Source of the DNA: Paraburkholderia polaris
GTDB lineage: Bacteria; Pseudomonadota; Gammaproteobacteria; Burkholderiales; Burkholderiaceae
DNA length: 64,000 bases
Reading direction: 5' to 3'
NCBI RefSeq assembly: GCF_012927345.1
Contig: NZ_JABBGJ010000011.1
Coordinates: 1-64,000 of the forward strand
This document shows positions 9,610 to 19,680 of the stretch, piece after piece. A program made the translations under genes and the position numbers. Position 1 is the first letter of the stretch. Each line of letters opens with the position of its first letter. The notes under the pieces were generated by a model. That model was not told the DNA's origin. It did not search any database and saw only the letters and a list, made by a program, of their open reading frames with translations.

Positions 9610-10548
9610 ATGACTTTTTTCTCCGTATTGCTGGCTCTGATCATTGAACAGGTACGCGCGCTATCGCCGAATAATCCGGTGTCCGCGCTGCTTCAATACC
9701 ATGCGGAGTCGGCGGCGCACGGATTCGATGCCGGCAAACCCAAGCATGGCCTGCTCGCGTGGCTCGTGGTGGTGGTGCCTTGGACGCTGGCCGTCGCGCT
9801 CATCTACTACGTCCTTTATCACATTCACTTTGCGCTGGCTTTCCTGTGGAACGTCGCGGTGCTGTACTTCACGCTCGGCTTCCGGCAGTTCAGCCATTAC
9901 TTCACCGACATCCACCTCGCGTTGAACAACGACGATGTGCCGCGCGCGCGTGAAATCCTGAATGAATGGACTGGGCTCGACACCGTCGACATGCCCGTCA
10001 GCGAGATCGTGCGTCATACGCTGATTCACGCGGTGGTCGCCTCGCATCGGCATGTGTTCGGCGTGTTTTTCTGGTTCCTGATTCCGGTCGGACCGGCTGG
10101 CGCGGTGCTGTATCGGATTGCCGAGTATCTGGCGCGCGCGTGGGCTCGGCCGGTGGACGATCGCACCGCGGCGTTTTCGAGCTTCGCGCAGCGTGCCTTC
10201 TTCGTGATCGACTGGGTGCCGGCGCGGCTTACGTCGCTGGGCTTTGCGATCGTCGGTAATTTCGAAGACGCGATTTATGCGTGGCGCAACCACGCTCGTC
10301 AGTGGCCGGACGCGAACGACGGCGTGTTGCTGGCCGCGGGCAGTGGGGCGCTGGGTGCGCGTCTGAGTGGGCCGCTCGCCGAGCCGTCGAGCCTCGACGC
10401 GCTCGCCACGGGCGACGGTGGCCCGATGCAGGTCGGCGACGACTGCACACCGCGCACGCTGCAGTCGGCGGTGGGTCTCGTGTGGCGCGCGGTGGTGCTG
10501 TGGATGATTCTGCTGTTGATGCTGACGATTGCCGTCTGGCTCGCCTGA
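9610..10548 (+). CDS. CobD/CbiB-family (AmpE-like) integral membrane protein
   Basis: 312 residues with membrane segments near 1-20, 50-95, 140-165 and a final one (AVVLWMILLLMLTIAVWLA). The N-terminus MTFFSVLLALIIEQVRAL, the HxFxD-like segment FSHYFTDIHLAL and VGPAGAVLYRIAEYLARAW are typical of the CobD/CbiB/AmpE superfamily as found in betaproteobacteria. CbiB makes adenosylcobinamide phosphate and AmpE is a sensor-like protein. No cobalamin or ampD gene is adjacent, so the actual role is unknown. A terminator follows. Confidence 0.75.
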   Translation: MTFFSVLLALIIEQVRALSPNNPVSALLQYHAESAAHGFDAGKPKHGLLAWLVVVVPWTLAVALIYYVLYHIHFALAFLWNVAVLYFTLGFRQFSHYFTDIHLALNNDDVPRAREILNEWTGLDTVDMPVSEIVRHTLIHAVVASHRHVFGVFFWFLIPVGPAGAVLYRIAEYLARAWARPVDDRTAAFSSFAQRAFFVIDWVPARLTSLGFAIVGNFEDAIYAWRNHARQWPDANDGVLLAAGSGALGARLSGPLAEPSSLDALATGDGGPMQVGDDCTPRTLQSAVGLVWRAVVLWMILLLMLTIAVWLA

Positions 10549-10590
10549 TGCAGTTCGCTTAAGTCAGCGCGCGACTAACGCAACGCAGAG

Positions 10591-10620
10591 AAAAGCCGGG
10601 CATTGAACCCGGCTTTTTTA
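10591..10620 (+). terminator. rho-independent terminator
   Basis: The stem AAGCCGGG / CCCGGCTT (loop CATTGAA) is followed by TTTTTTA, downstream of the CobD/CbiB-like gene. Confidence 0.9.
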
Positions 10621-10756
10621 TTGCCCACGCCGCGGCGGCTTCGCCGCTTAGCATCTGAGTCCGAGCCACTTCACTGCCTATCAGCCGCACTCGAACCGCC
10701 GCACCGTTTGTCGCCCGCGCCCGCTCGCTTCACCGTTCACCTGCACCTCAACCGCT

Positions 10757-11077
10757 TCACCCATCCCGCGGATCCCGCGCCGTCCCACACTGCCAGCACA
10801 CCGTGAACTGCGCCTCGAGCGTCTCCCCGCACTGGCGACATTGCCACGAAGGCGAGCCTGCCGCCGGTCCATGCGAAGCCGCATCGATCAGGCGCCGCGC
10901 CATCACTTCGTCGCGTTCATCGACGAGCCATAGCTCCGGCGCGCACTGATCCGCCGGAATATCGCCGAGCGCGCCGTTCAGATAACGGTTATGCAACTCG
11001 CAAGCGATGCCTGCCGTCTCCAGCACATTGACCCAATGCTGTCCGATGATCAGATTCGGCGCGCGCATCAATTTCAT
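10757..11077 (-). CDS. DUF2007-type protein with C-terminal zinc ribbon
   Basis: 106 residues. The N-terminal ferredoxin-like half (MKLMRAPNLIIGQHWVNVLETAGIACELHN...PELWLVDERDEVMARRLI) matches the DUF2007 'putative signal-transducing' pattern. The C-terminus has two CxxC pairs (CRQCGE and CWQCGT) that form a small zinc ribbon. Function is unknown. It lies 30 bp downstream of rsgA on the same strand and is probably the last gene of an M48 protease-rsgA operon. Confidence 0.7.
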   Translation of the reverse strand: MKLMRAPNLIIGQHWVNVLETAGIACELHNRYLNGALGDIPADQCAPELWLVDERDEVMARRLIDAASHGPAAGSPSWQCRQCGETLEAQFTVCWQCGTARDPRDG

Positions 11078-11107
11078 CGTGAGTCCATGGGTTGAAAGCG
11101 ACGCGCG

Positions 11108-12049
11108 TTAGCGCACGATCTGGCTGGCTTCGTGCACCAGTTGCGCATACAGGGCATGCCGTTCGCGCCGGATGCGACCATCGGCAACCGCTTCGAGAAT
11201 CGCGCAGCCCGGCTCCTGCAAATGATGGCAGTTATAGAAGCGGCAGTTCGGCAGCAACGGCCGGAACTCGGGAAACGCGCGCTCGAGCCGGCCCTCGGTC
11301 AGATGATGCAGACCGAATTCCTGGAAGCCAGGCGAATCGATCAACGCACCGCCGTCGGCACCAGGCAAAGGGTAGAGTCGCGTGAAGGTCGTGGTATGCC
11401 GCCCGCTGTTCAGCGCGGTCGAGATCTCACGTGTGGCGACTTCGGCATTCGGAATCAACAGATTCACCAACGTCGATTTGCCCATGCCGGACTGGCCGAG
11501 CAGCAGCGTCGAGTGACCTTGCAGATGCTCGATCAAAGCGGTACGCGCGGCGTCAGGCTGCATCTTGATCGACACTTCGACCACGGTGTAGCCGAGTGCG
11601 CGATACGATTCGAGCCGCTTGCGCGCGCCCTCCAGCGCGCCGCTCACGTCGATCTTGTTCAGCACGATCAACGGTTTCAGTTCGTGTGCCTCTGCGGCAA
11701 CCAGCGCCCGTCCCAGCAGGTCCTCGCTGAAGTGCGGCTCGGTCGCGAGCACGACCAGCAACTGATCGAGGTTCGCGGCAAAGAGTTTCGACTTGTACTG
11801 ATCCGAGCGATACAGCAGATTGCGCCGCTCGCCGATCTCGACGATCACGCCCTGATCCGCCGAAGTCGGTTCGTAAATCACGCGATCGCCGACCGCCACT
11901 TCGCTGCGCTTACCGCGCGGGAAGCACTGGAGCATCGGGCTGCCGTCTTCCGGTGCCACCATGTAGTGGCGCCCATGGGCGGCGATCACAAGCCCGCCTA
12001 CGCGGGTGCTGGACGGCGCGCGCGGCGCTTTCGGGGAGCGGCCGCTCAT
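11108..12049 (-). CDS. rsgA: ribosome small subunit-dependent GTPase A
   Basis: 313 residues. Circularly permuted GTPase that checks late 30S maturation. After an OB-fold (about 15-80) the motifs come in the permuted order: VLNKIDV (G4), [12 protein letters not shown] (G1), TTFTRLYPL (G2) and DSPGFQEFG (G3). The C-terminal zinc site uses C-x4-C-x-H-x5-C ([14 protein letters not shown]). Its ATG overlaps the stop of the upstream M48 protease gene by ATGA, so the two are translationally coupled. Confidence 0.96.
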   Translation of the reverse strand: MSGRSPKAPRAPSSTRVGGLVIAAHGRHYMVAPEDGSPMLQCFPRGKRSEVAVGDRVIYEPTSADQGVIVEIGERRNLLYRSDQYKSKLFAANLDQLLVVLATEPHFSEDLLGRALVAAEAHELKPLIVLNKIDVSGALEGARKRLESYRALGYTVVEVSIKMQPDAARTALIEHLQGHSTLLLGQSGMGKSTLVNLLIPNAEVATREISTALNSGRHTTTFTRLYPLPGADGGALIDSPGFQEFGLHHLTEGRLERAFPEFRPLLPNCRFYNCHHLQEPGCAILEAVADGRIRRERHALYAQLVHEASQIVR

Positions 12050-13305
12050 GCGTGCCGCAGCAGACGGTCGATCCGCTGCGACGCCGGCGGATGCGAGTAA
12101 TAGAACGCGGTGTAGAGCGGATCGGGCGTCAAGGTCGACGCGTTGTCCTCATACAGCTTGACGAGCGCATTGACGAGGTCTTGCGCATCGGTCTGCGTGG
12201 CGGCGAACGCGTCGGCTTCGAACTCGTGCTTGCGCGAACTGAGGCTGCCGAGCGGCGTGACGAAGAACAGGAACACCGGCAGCGCGAGGAAGAACAGCAC
12301 CAGCGCGAGGCCGCTATTGCCGCCGATCAGCGACGGCCGCACGCCCAGTCCTTCATAGAACCACACGCATTGCGTCAGCCAGCCGAGCAGGGCGAGCATC
12401 ACGAGGCTGATTGCGAACGTGACGACCATTCGCTTGATCACGTGACGGCGCTTGAAGTGGCCGAGTTCGTGCGCGAGCACGGCTTCGATCTCGTTGCCCG
12501 ACAGGCGCGCGAGCAGCGTATCGAAGAACACGATCCGCTTGGCTGCCCCGAAGCCGGTGAAATAGGCGTTGCCGTGCGCCGAACGGCGGCTGCCGTCCAT
12601 CACAAACAGGCCCTTCGCGGCGAAACCGCAGCGCTGCATCAGCGCTTCGATGCGGCTTTTCAGCGCTTCGTCCTTGAGAGGCTCGAACTTGTTGAAGAGC
12701 GGCGCGATAAACGACGGATACAGCACCAGCACGAGCATTTGGAACGCGACCCAGACGACCCACGTCCACAGCCACCACAGGCTGCCGGCCTGGTTCATCA
12801 GCCACAGCACGACGAACAGCAGCGGCAAGCCGAACGCAGCGCCGAGCAGCACGCCCTTGAGACGGTCGAGGAAGAAAATACCCTTGCTCATCCGGTTGAA
12901 GCCGAAGCGTTGCTCGACCACGAACTGCCGGTAGTACTCGAACGGTAGATCGATCACGCTGGTGATCGCGATCACCGCGGCGACCAGCGCGATCTGGCCG
13001 GCATAGCCGCGGCCGAGCCAATCGGAAATCGCCAGATCGAGCGCCTGAACGCCGCCCAGCAGCGTCAGCCCGATCAGGACGGCGGCGCCGACGACAATCT
13101 CGATCATCGTCAGCCGTGTGCGCTCGACGGTGTAGTCCGCGGCGCGCTGGTGCGCGGTGAGCGCGATGGTGCCGGCAAACTGGCTCGGCACCTGCTCGCG
13201 ATGGCCGGCGACGAAGCGGATCTGCCGCGACGCGAGCCACAGTTTGGTGCCGACCATCGCCACGACGGCGACGACGAACAGAACGGTGAAGTACAAGGTA
13301 GGCAT
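12046..13305 (-). CDS. M48-family (Ste24-like) membrane zinc metalloprotease
   Basis: 419 residues, multi-spanning. The zinc site is HELGH at 279-283, with the third ligand in [10 protein letters not shown] downstream. Long hydrophobic segments lie at about 1-22, 65-90, 100-120, 155-200, 290-315 and 325-355, the layout of CAAX-prenyl-protease-like Ste24 homologs in bacteria. It probably degrades misfolded inner-membrane proteins; the substrate is not known. First gene of the unit with rsgA and the DUF2007 gene; orn diverges 190 bp away. Confidence 0.9.
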   Translation of the reverse strand: MPTLYFTVLFVVAVVAMVGTKLWLASRQIRFVAGHREQVPSQFAGTIALTAHQRAADYTVERTRLTMIEIVVGAAVLIGLTLLGGVQALDLAISDWLGRGYAGQIALVAAVIAITSVIDLPFEYYRQFVVEQRFGFNRMSKGIFFLDRLKGVLLGAAFGLPLLFVVLWLMNQAGSLWWLWTWVVWVAFQMLVLVLYPSFIAPLFNKFEPLKDEALKSRIEALMQRCGFAAKGLFVMDGSRRSAHGNAYFTGFGAAKRIVFFDTLLARLSGNEIEAVLAHELGHFKRRHVIKRMVVTFAISLVMLALLGWLTQCVWFYEGLGVRPSLIGGNSGLALVLFFLALPVFLFFVTPLGSLSSRKHEFEADAFAATQTDAQDLVNALVKLYEDNASTLTPDPLYTAFYYSHPPASQRIDRLLRHA

Positions 13306-13495
13306 CCGGGGATTCCGTGGTATCTATGCGAGAATTATATGTTTCTTCCCGCCTGAGGGCGGGGCGATAAGCCGAAACCCGGCCGAAACCCGGCCCAAAC
13401 CGGCTCAACCCGGCTCAAACCGATCTCATACGAACAATCGCCGCGGCAAGCCTGCTTCCAGCGAAGCCGTTTGCCCGGCCATCAGGGTTGCCTTC

Positions 13496-14113
13496 ATGAC
13501 TGACATCCTCGCATCCACCGAACAGCCGCCGCTCGTGCGCAGCGACATGAATCTCGTCTGGCTGGACATGGAAATGACCGGGCTCGAACCGGACACCGAC
13601 CGCATCATCGAAATCGCGGTGGTGGTGACGAATTCGACGCTCGACCGGTTGGTCGAAGGGCCGGTGCTGGCGATTCATCAGAGCGACGAGACGCTCGCCA
13701 AAATGGATCAGTGGAACCAGAACACGCATGGCCGCTCGGGCCTGATCGACCGTGTGAAGGCGTCGACGGTGAGCGAAGCCGATGCCACCGAACAGATTCG
13801 CGACTTTCTTAGCGCTTATGTGCCGCCGGGCAAATCGCCGATGTGTGGCAATTCGATCTGCCAGGACCGGCGCTTCATGGCGCGCTGGATGCCGGATCTG
13901 GAGCGCTTCTTCCACTACCGCAATCTCGACGTCAGCACGCTGAAAGAACTGTGCCGCCGCTGGCAGCCGGCGATCTACAAGGGTTTCCAGAAGCGCGCCA
14001 TGCATACGGCACTGGCGGACATCCATGAATCGATCGACGAGCTGAAGTATTACCGCGAGCAGTTCCTGATTCCGGCGGCCTCGCAGGTCCCGGAAGCGCC
14101 CGCTGCGGAATAA
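13496..14113 (+). CDS. orn: oligoribonuclease
   Basis: 205 residues from ATG 13496. The longer frame runs back through the M48 gene start and is rejected. It is a DEDDh 3'-5' exoribonuclease that degrades 2-5 nt RNAs and pGpG, so it also completes c-di-GMP turnover. Catalytic residues are visible: Asp24 and Glu26 in [14 protein letters not shown], and the His/Asp pair in [24 protein letters not shown] is also diagnostic. The upstream gap (about 13370-13430) contains short CCGGCCC/CCGGCTC-type repeats with no obvious role. Confidence 0.96.
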   Translation: MTDILASTEQPPLVRSDMNLVWLDMEMTGLEPDTDRIIEIAVVVTNSTLDRLVEGPVLAIHQSDETLAKMDQWNQNTHGRSGLIDRVKASTVSEADATEQIRDFLSAYVPPGKSPMCGNSICQDRRFMARWMPDLERFFHYRNLDVSTLKELCRRWQPAIYKGFQKRAMHTALADIHESIDELKYYREQFLIPAASQVPEAPAAE

Positions 14114-14135
14114 CCCGTAAGCGGCCGGTTTAGTT

Positions 14136-14780
14136 TCAACCCTGCCGAGGCGCGCGCTGCGCGTTCTTCGGCCGGAACGCCTTCACCACGTCGGCGTTCG
14201 TCTCCACATACGGGCCGCCGATCAGGTCGATGCAATAGGGTACTGCGGCGAAAATGCCCGGCACTTTCACGGCGCCGCCCGCTTCGGCGTCGCGCAAACC
14301 TTCCAGTGTTTCCTTGATCGACTTCGGCTGGCCGGGCAGGTTGATGATCAGCGCCGCGTATTCCGTGGTTTCGCGGATCACCGCTACCTGGCGCGACAGA
14401 ATCGCGGTCGGCACGAAATTCAGGCTGATTTGCCGCATCTGCTCGCCGAAGCCCGGCATTTCCTTCGTCGCTACCGCGAGAGTCGCTTCCGGCGTCACGT
14501 CACGGCGCGACGGGCCGGTGCCGCCGGTGGTCAGCACCAGATCACAGCCGACTTCGTCGACCAGTTCGATCAGCGTCGCGGAAATGGTGGGCGCTTCGTC
14601 CTGAATCAGGCGCGTGACCACCTGAAACGGCGACGTCAAGGCGGCGCCGAGCCATTCCTGCAGCGCGGGAATGCCTTTGTCCTCATACACGCCGGTGGAT
14701 GCACGGTCGCTGATCGACACGAGGCCGATCACGATTTCATCCGGATGCTGACGTGTCACCTTACGCGTCGCGGTCGTCAT
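14136..14780 (-). CDS. mog: molybdopterin adenylyltransferase
   Basis: 214 residues from the ATG at 14780, which has GGAAG 6 nt upstream. The longer frame begins inside darP. It adenylylates molybdopterin before metal insertion by MoeA. The motifs [31 protein letters not shown] and [18 protein letters not shown] are those of the MoaB/Mog fold. The start overlaps the 3' end of darP by 20 bp, so the two are co-transcribed. The other molybdenum cofactor genes of the window (moaA, mobA, moeA) are 45 kb away. Confidence 0.93.
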   Translation of the reverse strand: MTTATRKVTRQHPDEIVIGLVSISDRASTGVYEDKGIPALQEWLGAALTSPFQVVTRLIQDEAPTISATLIELVDEVGCDLVLTTGGTGPSRRDVTPEATLAVATKEMPGFGEQMRQISLNFVPTAILSRQVAVIRETTEYAALIINLPGQPKSIKETLEGLRDAEAGGAVKVPGIFAAVPYCIDLIGGPYVETNADVVKAFRPKNAQRAPRQG

Positions 14781-15372
14781 CGTCGTCTTCCAGAGCGTCT
14801 TGCGCATCGGAATCAGTGCCGGCGGACGGACCGTCGGCATTTTTGATCCACTGGAACAGCTCGCGGAAGTAGCGTGGCGGCTTGCTTTGCTGCGCTTCCT
14901 TGCGGGCGTTGCGGATTAGCGTGCGGCCCTGCTGTGGATCGGCGTTCGGGTGCTGGCGGATGAAGTCGGTCAGCGCGGCGTCGTCGGCGAGCAGTTTCTC
15001 GCGGGTGCGCTCGATCCAGTGCAGCTTGGCCGTTTCCGCCTTGTTGACGCCGTTATAGGTGTCGAGCGCGGTGCGCAGGGCGGCGGTTTCCTCGTCCAGC
15101 AGCGAGCGCATGACGCGCCCGACGTACTGCACCTGGCGGCGCTTGCCTTCGTGATCGGTGATGCGGCGCGCTTCGCGCACGGCGTCGTCGAGCTTTTCGG
15201 GCATCGGCATGCGCTTGAGCGCGTCTTTGGGCAGGGCGATCAGCGCCGAGCCCAGTTCCTGCAGCTCGTGCATTTCGCGCTTGAGCTGGGACTTGCTGGG
15301 ACGGTCGTAGCCGTTCTCGTCGACTTCCGGCTCGGCGGATTCGATGGGTTGAATGCGGGTTTTGCGTGTCAT
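14761..15372 (-). CDS. darP: ribosome-associated protein DarP/YjgA (DUF615)
   Basis: 203 residues from ATG 15372 ([21 protein letters not shown]). The longer frame runs into the upstream tandem repeat and reads Cys/Leu-rich nonsense. It has the family's [23 protein letters not shown] segment, [12 protein letters not shown] in the middle and a C-terminal [11 protein letters not shown]. The E. coli protein binds pre-50S particles. The C-terminus ends in an Asp/Glu-rich tail. It lies upstream of mog with a 20-bp overlap. Confidence 0.93.
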   Translation of the reverse strand: MTRKTRIQPIESAEPEVDENGYDRPSKSQLKREMHELQELGSALIALPKDALKRMPMPEKLDDAVREARRITDHEGKRRQVQYVGRVMRSLLDEETAALRTALDTYNGVNKAETAKLHWIERTREKLLADDAALTDFIRQHPNADPQQGRTLIRNARKEAQQSKPPRYFRELFQWIKNADGPSAGTDSDAQDALEDDDDDRDA

Positions 15373-15821
15373 ACCGATATTGTAGCGTGCCGCGCACCCT
15401 GAACCGGCCGTGCTGCTGTGCACAAGGCTTCGCGCACGGGTTTTTGCAAGCGCAGCTAGCACGACAAGTCGACAAAGCTGGAACAATTCCGCGACAACGC
15501 AGGCACAACGCAGGCACAACGCAGGCACAACGCAGGCACAACGCAGGCACAACGCCGGGACAACGTCGGGACCAAGCCGGGACTAAGCCGGGACAACGCC
15601 GAGGCAAAGCCACAGACCACGCCGTGCAGGGACAACGCCACGGCAAAGCGGCCTCAGCGAATGCCAGGTGCAGCGACGCGTACCTTGCTATGATCGCGGG
15701 ATGCGTTACCACGCAAATGTGCAGGCAAACTCGCACGCCAATGAGTGTGCAAAATGCGTGCACATGCGTGGCATGGGCGAACACACAGGGCCGCTCGGCC
15801 CCGAACAGGACGGCAACGACA
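15373..15821. other. 449-bp intergenic region between darP and pmbA
   Basis: Holds the divergent promoters of darP and pmbA and an 11-bp tandem-repeat tract (listed separately). A weak -10-like TATGAT at 15689-15694 points toward pmbA. Reading frames here are only repeat-driven. Confidence 0.6.
15501..15610. repeat. 11-bp tandem repeat array
   Basis: Five perfect copies of AGGCACAACGC (15501-15555) are followed by five degenerate copies of the form CGGGACNAAGC (15556-15610), with a partial copy before. The unit is about one helical turn and not a multiple of three, so any frame through it is fortuitous. It lies 130 bp upstream of darP and 210 bp upstream of pmbA. Confidence 0.9.
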
Positions 15822-17192
15822 ATGGCAGCAGACATGGACGTCAAGCAGCGCTTTTTTCCGCATACCCAGGATGAACTGAAGGAAATCGCCTCGGACATCC
15901 TTCGTCACGCGAAGTCGCTCGGCGGTACCGACGCGGCGACCGAGATTTCCGAAGGCGACGGCCTGTCCGTCTCCGTGCGGCGCGGCGAAGTCGAGACGAT
16001 CGAACACAACCGCGACAAGATGGTCGGCGTGACGGTGTTCATCGGCAACAAGCGCGGCAACGCGAGCACCTCGGACTTTTCTTCGCAGGCATTGAAAGAT
16101 ACGGTTGCAGCGGCGTACAACATCGCCCGCTTCACGGCGGAAGACGACTGCGCGGGCCTCGCCGAAGCAGACTTGCTCGAAACCGCGCCGCGCGATCTCG
16201 ATCTGTATCACCCGTGGAATCTGTCGGCCGACGAAGCGGTGGAAATCGCCCGCCGCTCGGAAGACGCGGCGTTCGCAACCGATCCGCAGATCAAGAACTC
16301 GGAAGGCGCGAGCGTCTCGGCGCAGCACTCGCAATTCGTGCTGGCGACTTCACGCGGCTTTCTCGCGGGTTATCCGTATTCGCGCCACTACATCGCCTGT
16401 GCGCCGATCGCCGGCAGCGGCCGCAACATGCAGCGCGACGACTGGTACACGTCGACCCGCAGCGCGGCAGACCTCGCCGATCCGGAAGCGGTGGGCCGTT
16501 ACGCCGCGCAACGGGCGCTGTCGCGCATCGGCGCGCGCGGGCTCGACACGCGCAAGGTGCCGGTGCTGTTCGAAGCGCCGCTCGCCGCCGGCATTCTCGG
16601 CGCGTTCGTGCAGGCAACGAGCGGCGGCGCGCTGTACCGTAAGACCTCATTCCTCGTCGATAGCCTCGGCAAGCCGGTGTTCGCGCCGCATGTCCAGGTG
16701 GTCGAAGATCCGCACGTCGCGCGTGCAATGGGCAGCGCGCCGTTCGACGAAGAAGGCGTGCGCACTAAACAGCGTTCGGTGGTGAAAGACGGCGTGGTGG
16801 AAGGCTACTTCCTGTCTACCTACTCGGCGCGCAAGCTCGGCATGCAGACCACCGGCAATGCCGGCGGCTCGCACAATCTGTCGCTGCGCAGCTCGAAGAC
16901 GCGTCCGGAAGACGACTTCGAGGAAATGCTGAAGAAGCTCGGCACGGGCCTGTTGCTGACCGAACTGATGGGGCAGGGCGTGAACTACGTGACGGGCGAT
17001 TATTCGCGCGGCGCGTCGGGCTTCTGGGTCGAGAACGGCAAGATCCAGTATCCGGTCGAGGAAATCACCGTGGCGAGCACGCTGCAGGAGATGTTCCGCC
17101 ATATCGTCGCGATCGGCGCGGATACGATCACGCGCGGCACCAAGGAAACGGGCTCGGTGTTGATCGAACGGATGACGATCGCGGGGCAGTGA
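15822..17192 (+). CDS. pmbA: metalloprotease-related protein PmbA/TldE
   Basis: 456 residues from ATG 15822, with AGGA upstream. The frame extending back to 15366 crosses the repeat tract and is rejected. TldD/TldE act together in the cytoplasm to trim peptides such as microcin B17 and to degrade CcdA. TldE is the subunit without the zinc motif, and no HExxxH is seen here, as expected. Family blocks: GDGLSVSVRRGEVETIEHNRDKMVGVTVF and the C-terminal GGSHNLSLRSSKTRPEDDFEEMLKKLGTGLLLTELMGQGVN. A terminator follows. Confidence 0.95.
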   Translation: MAADMDVKQRFFPHTQDELKEIASDILRHAKSLGGTDAATEISEGDGLSVSVRRGEVETIEHNRDKMVGVTVFIGNKRGNASTSDFSSQALKDTVAAAYNIARFTAEDDCAGLAEADLLETAPRDLDLYHPWNLSADEAVEIARRSEDAAFATDPQIKNSEGASVSAQHSQFVLATSRGFLAGYPYSRHYIACAPIAGSGRNMQRDDWYTSTRSAADLADPEAVGRYAAQRALSRIGARGLDTRKVPVLFEAPLAAGILGAFVQATSGGALYRKTSFLVDSLGKPVFAPHVQVVEDPHVARAMGSAPFDEEGVRTKQRSVVKDGVVEGYFLSTYSARKLGMQTTGNAGGSHNLSLRSSKTRPEDDFEEMLKKLGTGLLLTELMGQGVNYVTGDYSRGASGFWVENGKIQYPVEEITVASTLQEMFRHIVAIGADTITRGTKETGSVLIERMTIAGQ

Positions 17193-17284
17193 GCGGTTTG
17201 GCTAGGCTGCTGCGGACTGCTCGCGGATCGGTAGCCGCCGGATAAGGCGACAAGCGGCAAACGGGCAGCAAGCCGTAAACAGAA

Positions 17285-17318
17285 ACGCCACGCAAGCAAC
17301 TGCGTGGCGTTTTTTCTT
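17285..17318 (+). terminator. rho-independent terminator after pmbA
   Basis: The stem ACGCCACGCA / TGCGTGGCGT (loop AGCAAC) is followed by TTTTTTC. Confidence 0.92.
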
Positions 17319-17438
17319 AGTGCGAGCGTTGTGGGCTGGTTGCCAATGTTCGACGCTTTGGATAGAAACATGAAGCCCGAACCCAAAGCCCGAAGGGCAA
17401 AGCCCAAGCCGCCGCGCCCTCAAGCGCAGCGCAAAACC

Positions 17439-17939
17439 TCAACTACCCTTGCGCCTATAAGTCACGAACGCATAGTCGAAGTCATTTGGCGCGTCCGCGC
17501 GATGCGTTTCGTGCGCAACTTCTTCCCACTCGTTTTCATCGAGTTCAGGGAACGTGGCGTCGCCGTCGAAGTCGGCGGAAATTTCGGTGATGATCAGCTT
17601 GTCCGCCTGACGCAATCCTTCCGCATACAGTTGGGCGCCGCCGATCAGAAACGCCTCCGGCGCCTGATCCTGGGCGGCGAGCTTTAGCGCGTCTTCGAGG
17701 GTAGTGGCCGCGTCGCAGCCCTGAAAGCGCCGCGTGGCATCCCGTGTCACGACAATGTTGCGGCGTCCCGGCAACGGCCGGCCGATCGATTCGTGCGTCT
17801 TGCGGCCCATGATGATGGGCGCGCCCATCGTGGTGCGCTTGAAGAACGCGAGGTCTTCGGGAAGTCGCCAGGGCAACTGGTTGTCGCGGCCGATCACGCC
17901 GTTATTGGCGCGAGCGACGATCAGGGTGAGCGTCGTCAT
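17439..17939 (-). CDS. folA: dihydrofolate reductase
   Basis: 166 residues. It reduces dihydrofolate with NADPH, restoring the cofactor consumed by ThyA. Motifs: [25 protein letters not shown] (catalytic acid Asp29), [25 protein letters not shown], and [14 protein letters not shown] for NADPH. thyA lies 10 kb away on the other side of the Fap-like locus, although the two genes are often neighbours in bacteria. Confidence 0.97.
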   Translation of the reverse strand: MTTLTLIVARANNGVIGRDNQLPWRLPEDLAFFKRTTMGAPIIMGRKTHESIGRPLPGRRNIVVTRDATRRFQGCDAATTLEDALKLAAQDQAPEAFLIGGAQLYAEGLRQADKLIITEISADFDGDATFPELDENEWEEVAHETHRADAPNDFDYAFVTYRRKGS

Positions 17940-18051
17940 CGAATGGAAAGGGGAACGTAACCACGCTGATTCTACCTGAGGCAGAACACGGCGCCGCTAT
18001 GTCAGCCGGCGCCGCGTGTCAACGCGCCATGGCGCCGCGCCAGGCGCCCCG

Positions 18052-19656
18052 TCATTTGTGCGCAGGTCCATCGGCGGCGATCGGTTCAAGCGACGCTTTC
18101 TCGTCGGCCGCGCTCAGATCCCGCAACCCGTGCTGACCCATCAGCCGGTATAACGTGACGCGCGAAATATTCAGATCGATCGCCGCCTCATTCAGCCGGT
18201 GACGATGCCGCAGCAGCGCCGCTTCGATCGCGCGCTTCTCAGCGGCTTCGCGCGCCTGAGAGAGGCTCATGGTCTGTTGCTCGGTGAACTGGGCGAGGTC
18301 GAGGTCGTCGGCGGAAATCAGCTTGTTTTCCGCCATCACGATCGCGCGGCGCACCCGGTTGATCAGTTCGCGCACATTGCCGGGCCAGTTGTAGTTGTAC
18401 ATCGCCTCGATCGCCGACGGCGTAAAGCCACGGATCTTGCGCGCGCTGTCGGTCTTGAACTTATGCATGATGTGATGCGCAAGAATCTCGATGTCCTTGC
18501 CGCGGGCGCGCAGCGGCGGCTCGTCGACACGCAGCACGCACAGGCGGTGGAACAGGTCGGCGCGGAAGCGTCCTTCGCGCATCGCGATCTCGAGATCCAC
18601 ATGGGTCGCCGAGATGATTCGCACATCCACCGGGATCGATTCGCGGCCGCCGAGCCGGTCGATTTTGCCTTCCTGCAAGAAGCGCAGCAGGCTCGCCTGG
18701 CTTTCCATCGGCAGGTCGCCGATTTCGTCGAGCAGTAAGGTGCCGCCGTCCGCGGCCTCGACCCGGCCGATCTTGCGCTGGTTCGCACCGGTGAACGCGC
18801 CGCGTTCGTAACCGAATAGTTCAGACTGCAACAGATGGTGTGGAATCGCGCCACAGTTGATGGCGATGAACGGCGCCTTGCGGCGCGGCGAGCGTTCGTG
18901 AATCGCCAGCGCGGTGAGTTCCTTGCCGGTGCCGGATTCACCCGAGATGAATACGCTGGCGTCGGTATTGGCGACTTTGCGGATGGTGCGGAAGAGTTGC
19001 TGCATCGCTTCGCAGGTGCCGACCATTTCGTCGTCGTCGGCGGCGGTCGCGGCAGACGGGATCTCATCGGCATCGCACAACGTCACCATGCCGAAAGCAT
19101 GACTGGCGAGGTAGTCGATCGTGGCGTTGGCCACCGGCGTCTTGACGTAGTCGAAGCAGTAGTGGCGGATCAGCCGCCGCACGCCGGAGTCGGTGAGGCG
19201 TTCCGAGGTGGCGAGCGCAATCCAGCCGATCTGCTGTTGACGCAGGCTCGCTTCGAGGCCGCCAAGGTCGCGCAACGCAAAGCTGGCCAGGTCGACGATG
19301 CCGGCGCATACCACGTCAGGCTTGAGCAGGCGCGCGACCTCATGCGCCGAGCGGGCTACCATCACGTGCCAGCCGCGGCTCTTCAGATGGGCGGTCAGCG
19401 TCTCGTCCGGCGTGCGCGCGACATACAGCAGCGCCCGTTCGGTCTGCGCGTGCGGCAGTCCGGTCTCTTTCGCGGCAGCAGAGGGCTTGTGCAAACGCTC
19501 CACAGCGGCCTCCAGAGGGTGCGCCAAAGAGACTTCCGAGGGGCGCCCCACGAGGACTTCCGTTGCTCGAGTCACAGGAACGTCCTGCGTTCGGGCAATC
19601 GACAGATGAGCGCCGGAGGGCGGTGTAACGCTGCTCAGATGGGGTGATTCGCGCAC
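18052..19656 (-). CDS. sigma-54-dependent activator with VpsR-like N-terminal domain (copy 1)
   Basis: 534 residues from a GTG at 19656, with GAGG 6 nt upstream. A TTG two codons earlier is the alternative. After a ~75-residue low-complexity extension comes a degenerate receiver-like domain (LLYVARTPDETL to YCFDYVKTPVANATIDYLASHAFG). The AAA+ domain has Walker A GESGTGKE (about 239-246), the sigma-54 loop GAFTGA (286-291), Walker B LLLDEIGDLP and arginine-finger FRADLFHRLCVLRV. A Fis-type helix-turn-helix (LNEAAIDLNISRVTLYRLMGQHG) ends it. It starts 24 bp after the fapF-like stop and is probably last in that operon, so it could act as an autoregulatory activator. Relatives of VpsR respond to c-di-GMP; that is inference here. 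Confidence 0.88.
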   Translation of the reverse strand: MRESPHLSSVTPPSGAHLSIARTQDVPVTRATEVLVGRPSEVSLAHPLEAAVERLHKPSAAAKETGLPHAQTERALLYVARTPDETLTAHLKSRGWHVMVARSAHEVARLLKPDVVCAGIVDLASFALRDLGGLEASLRQQQIGWIALATSERLTDSGVRRLIRHYCFDYVKTPVANATIDYLASHAFGMVTLCDADEIPSAATAADDDEMVGTCEAMQQLFRTIRKVANTDASVFISGESGTGKELTALAIHERSPRRKAPFIAINCGAIPHHLLQSELFGYERGAFTGANQRKIGRVEAADGGTLLLDEIGDLPMESQASLLRFLQEGKIDRLGGRESIPVDVRIISATHVDLEIAMREGRFRADLFHRLCVLRVDEPPLRARGKDIEILAHHIMHKFKTDSARKIRGFTPSAIEAMYNYNWPGNVRELINRVRRAIVMAENKLISADDLDLAQFTEQQTMSLSQAREAAEKRAIEAALLRHRHRLNEAAIDLNISRVTLYRLMGQHGLRDLSAADEKASLEPIAADGPAHK

Positions 19657-19680
19657 GATCAACCTCGTATCGTTGACACG

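Noticed and set aside
9610..10548. True cobalamin biosynthesis gene cbiB
   Set aside because: Only superfamily-level resemblance; no other cobalamin genes around, so no cbiB symbol was assigned.
15481..15660. Tandem array at 15.5 kb as a CRISPR
   Set aside because: Units are 11 bp and contiguous, with no unique spacers and no cas genes.
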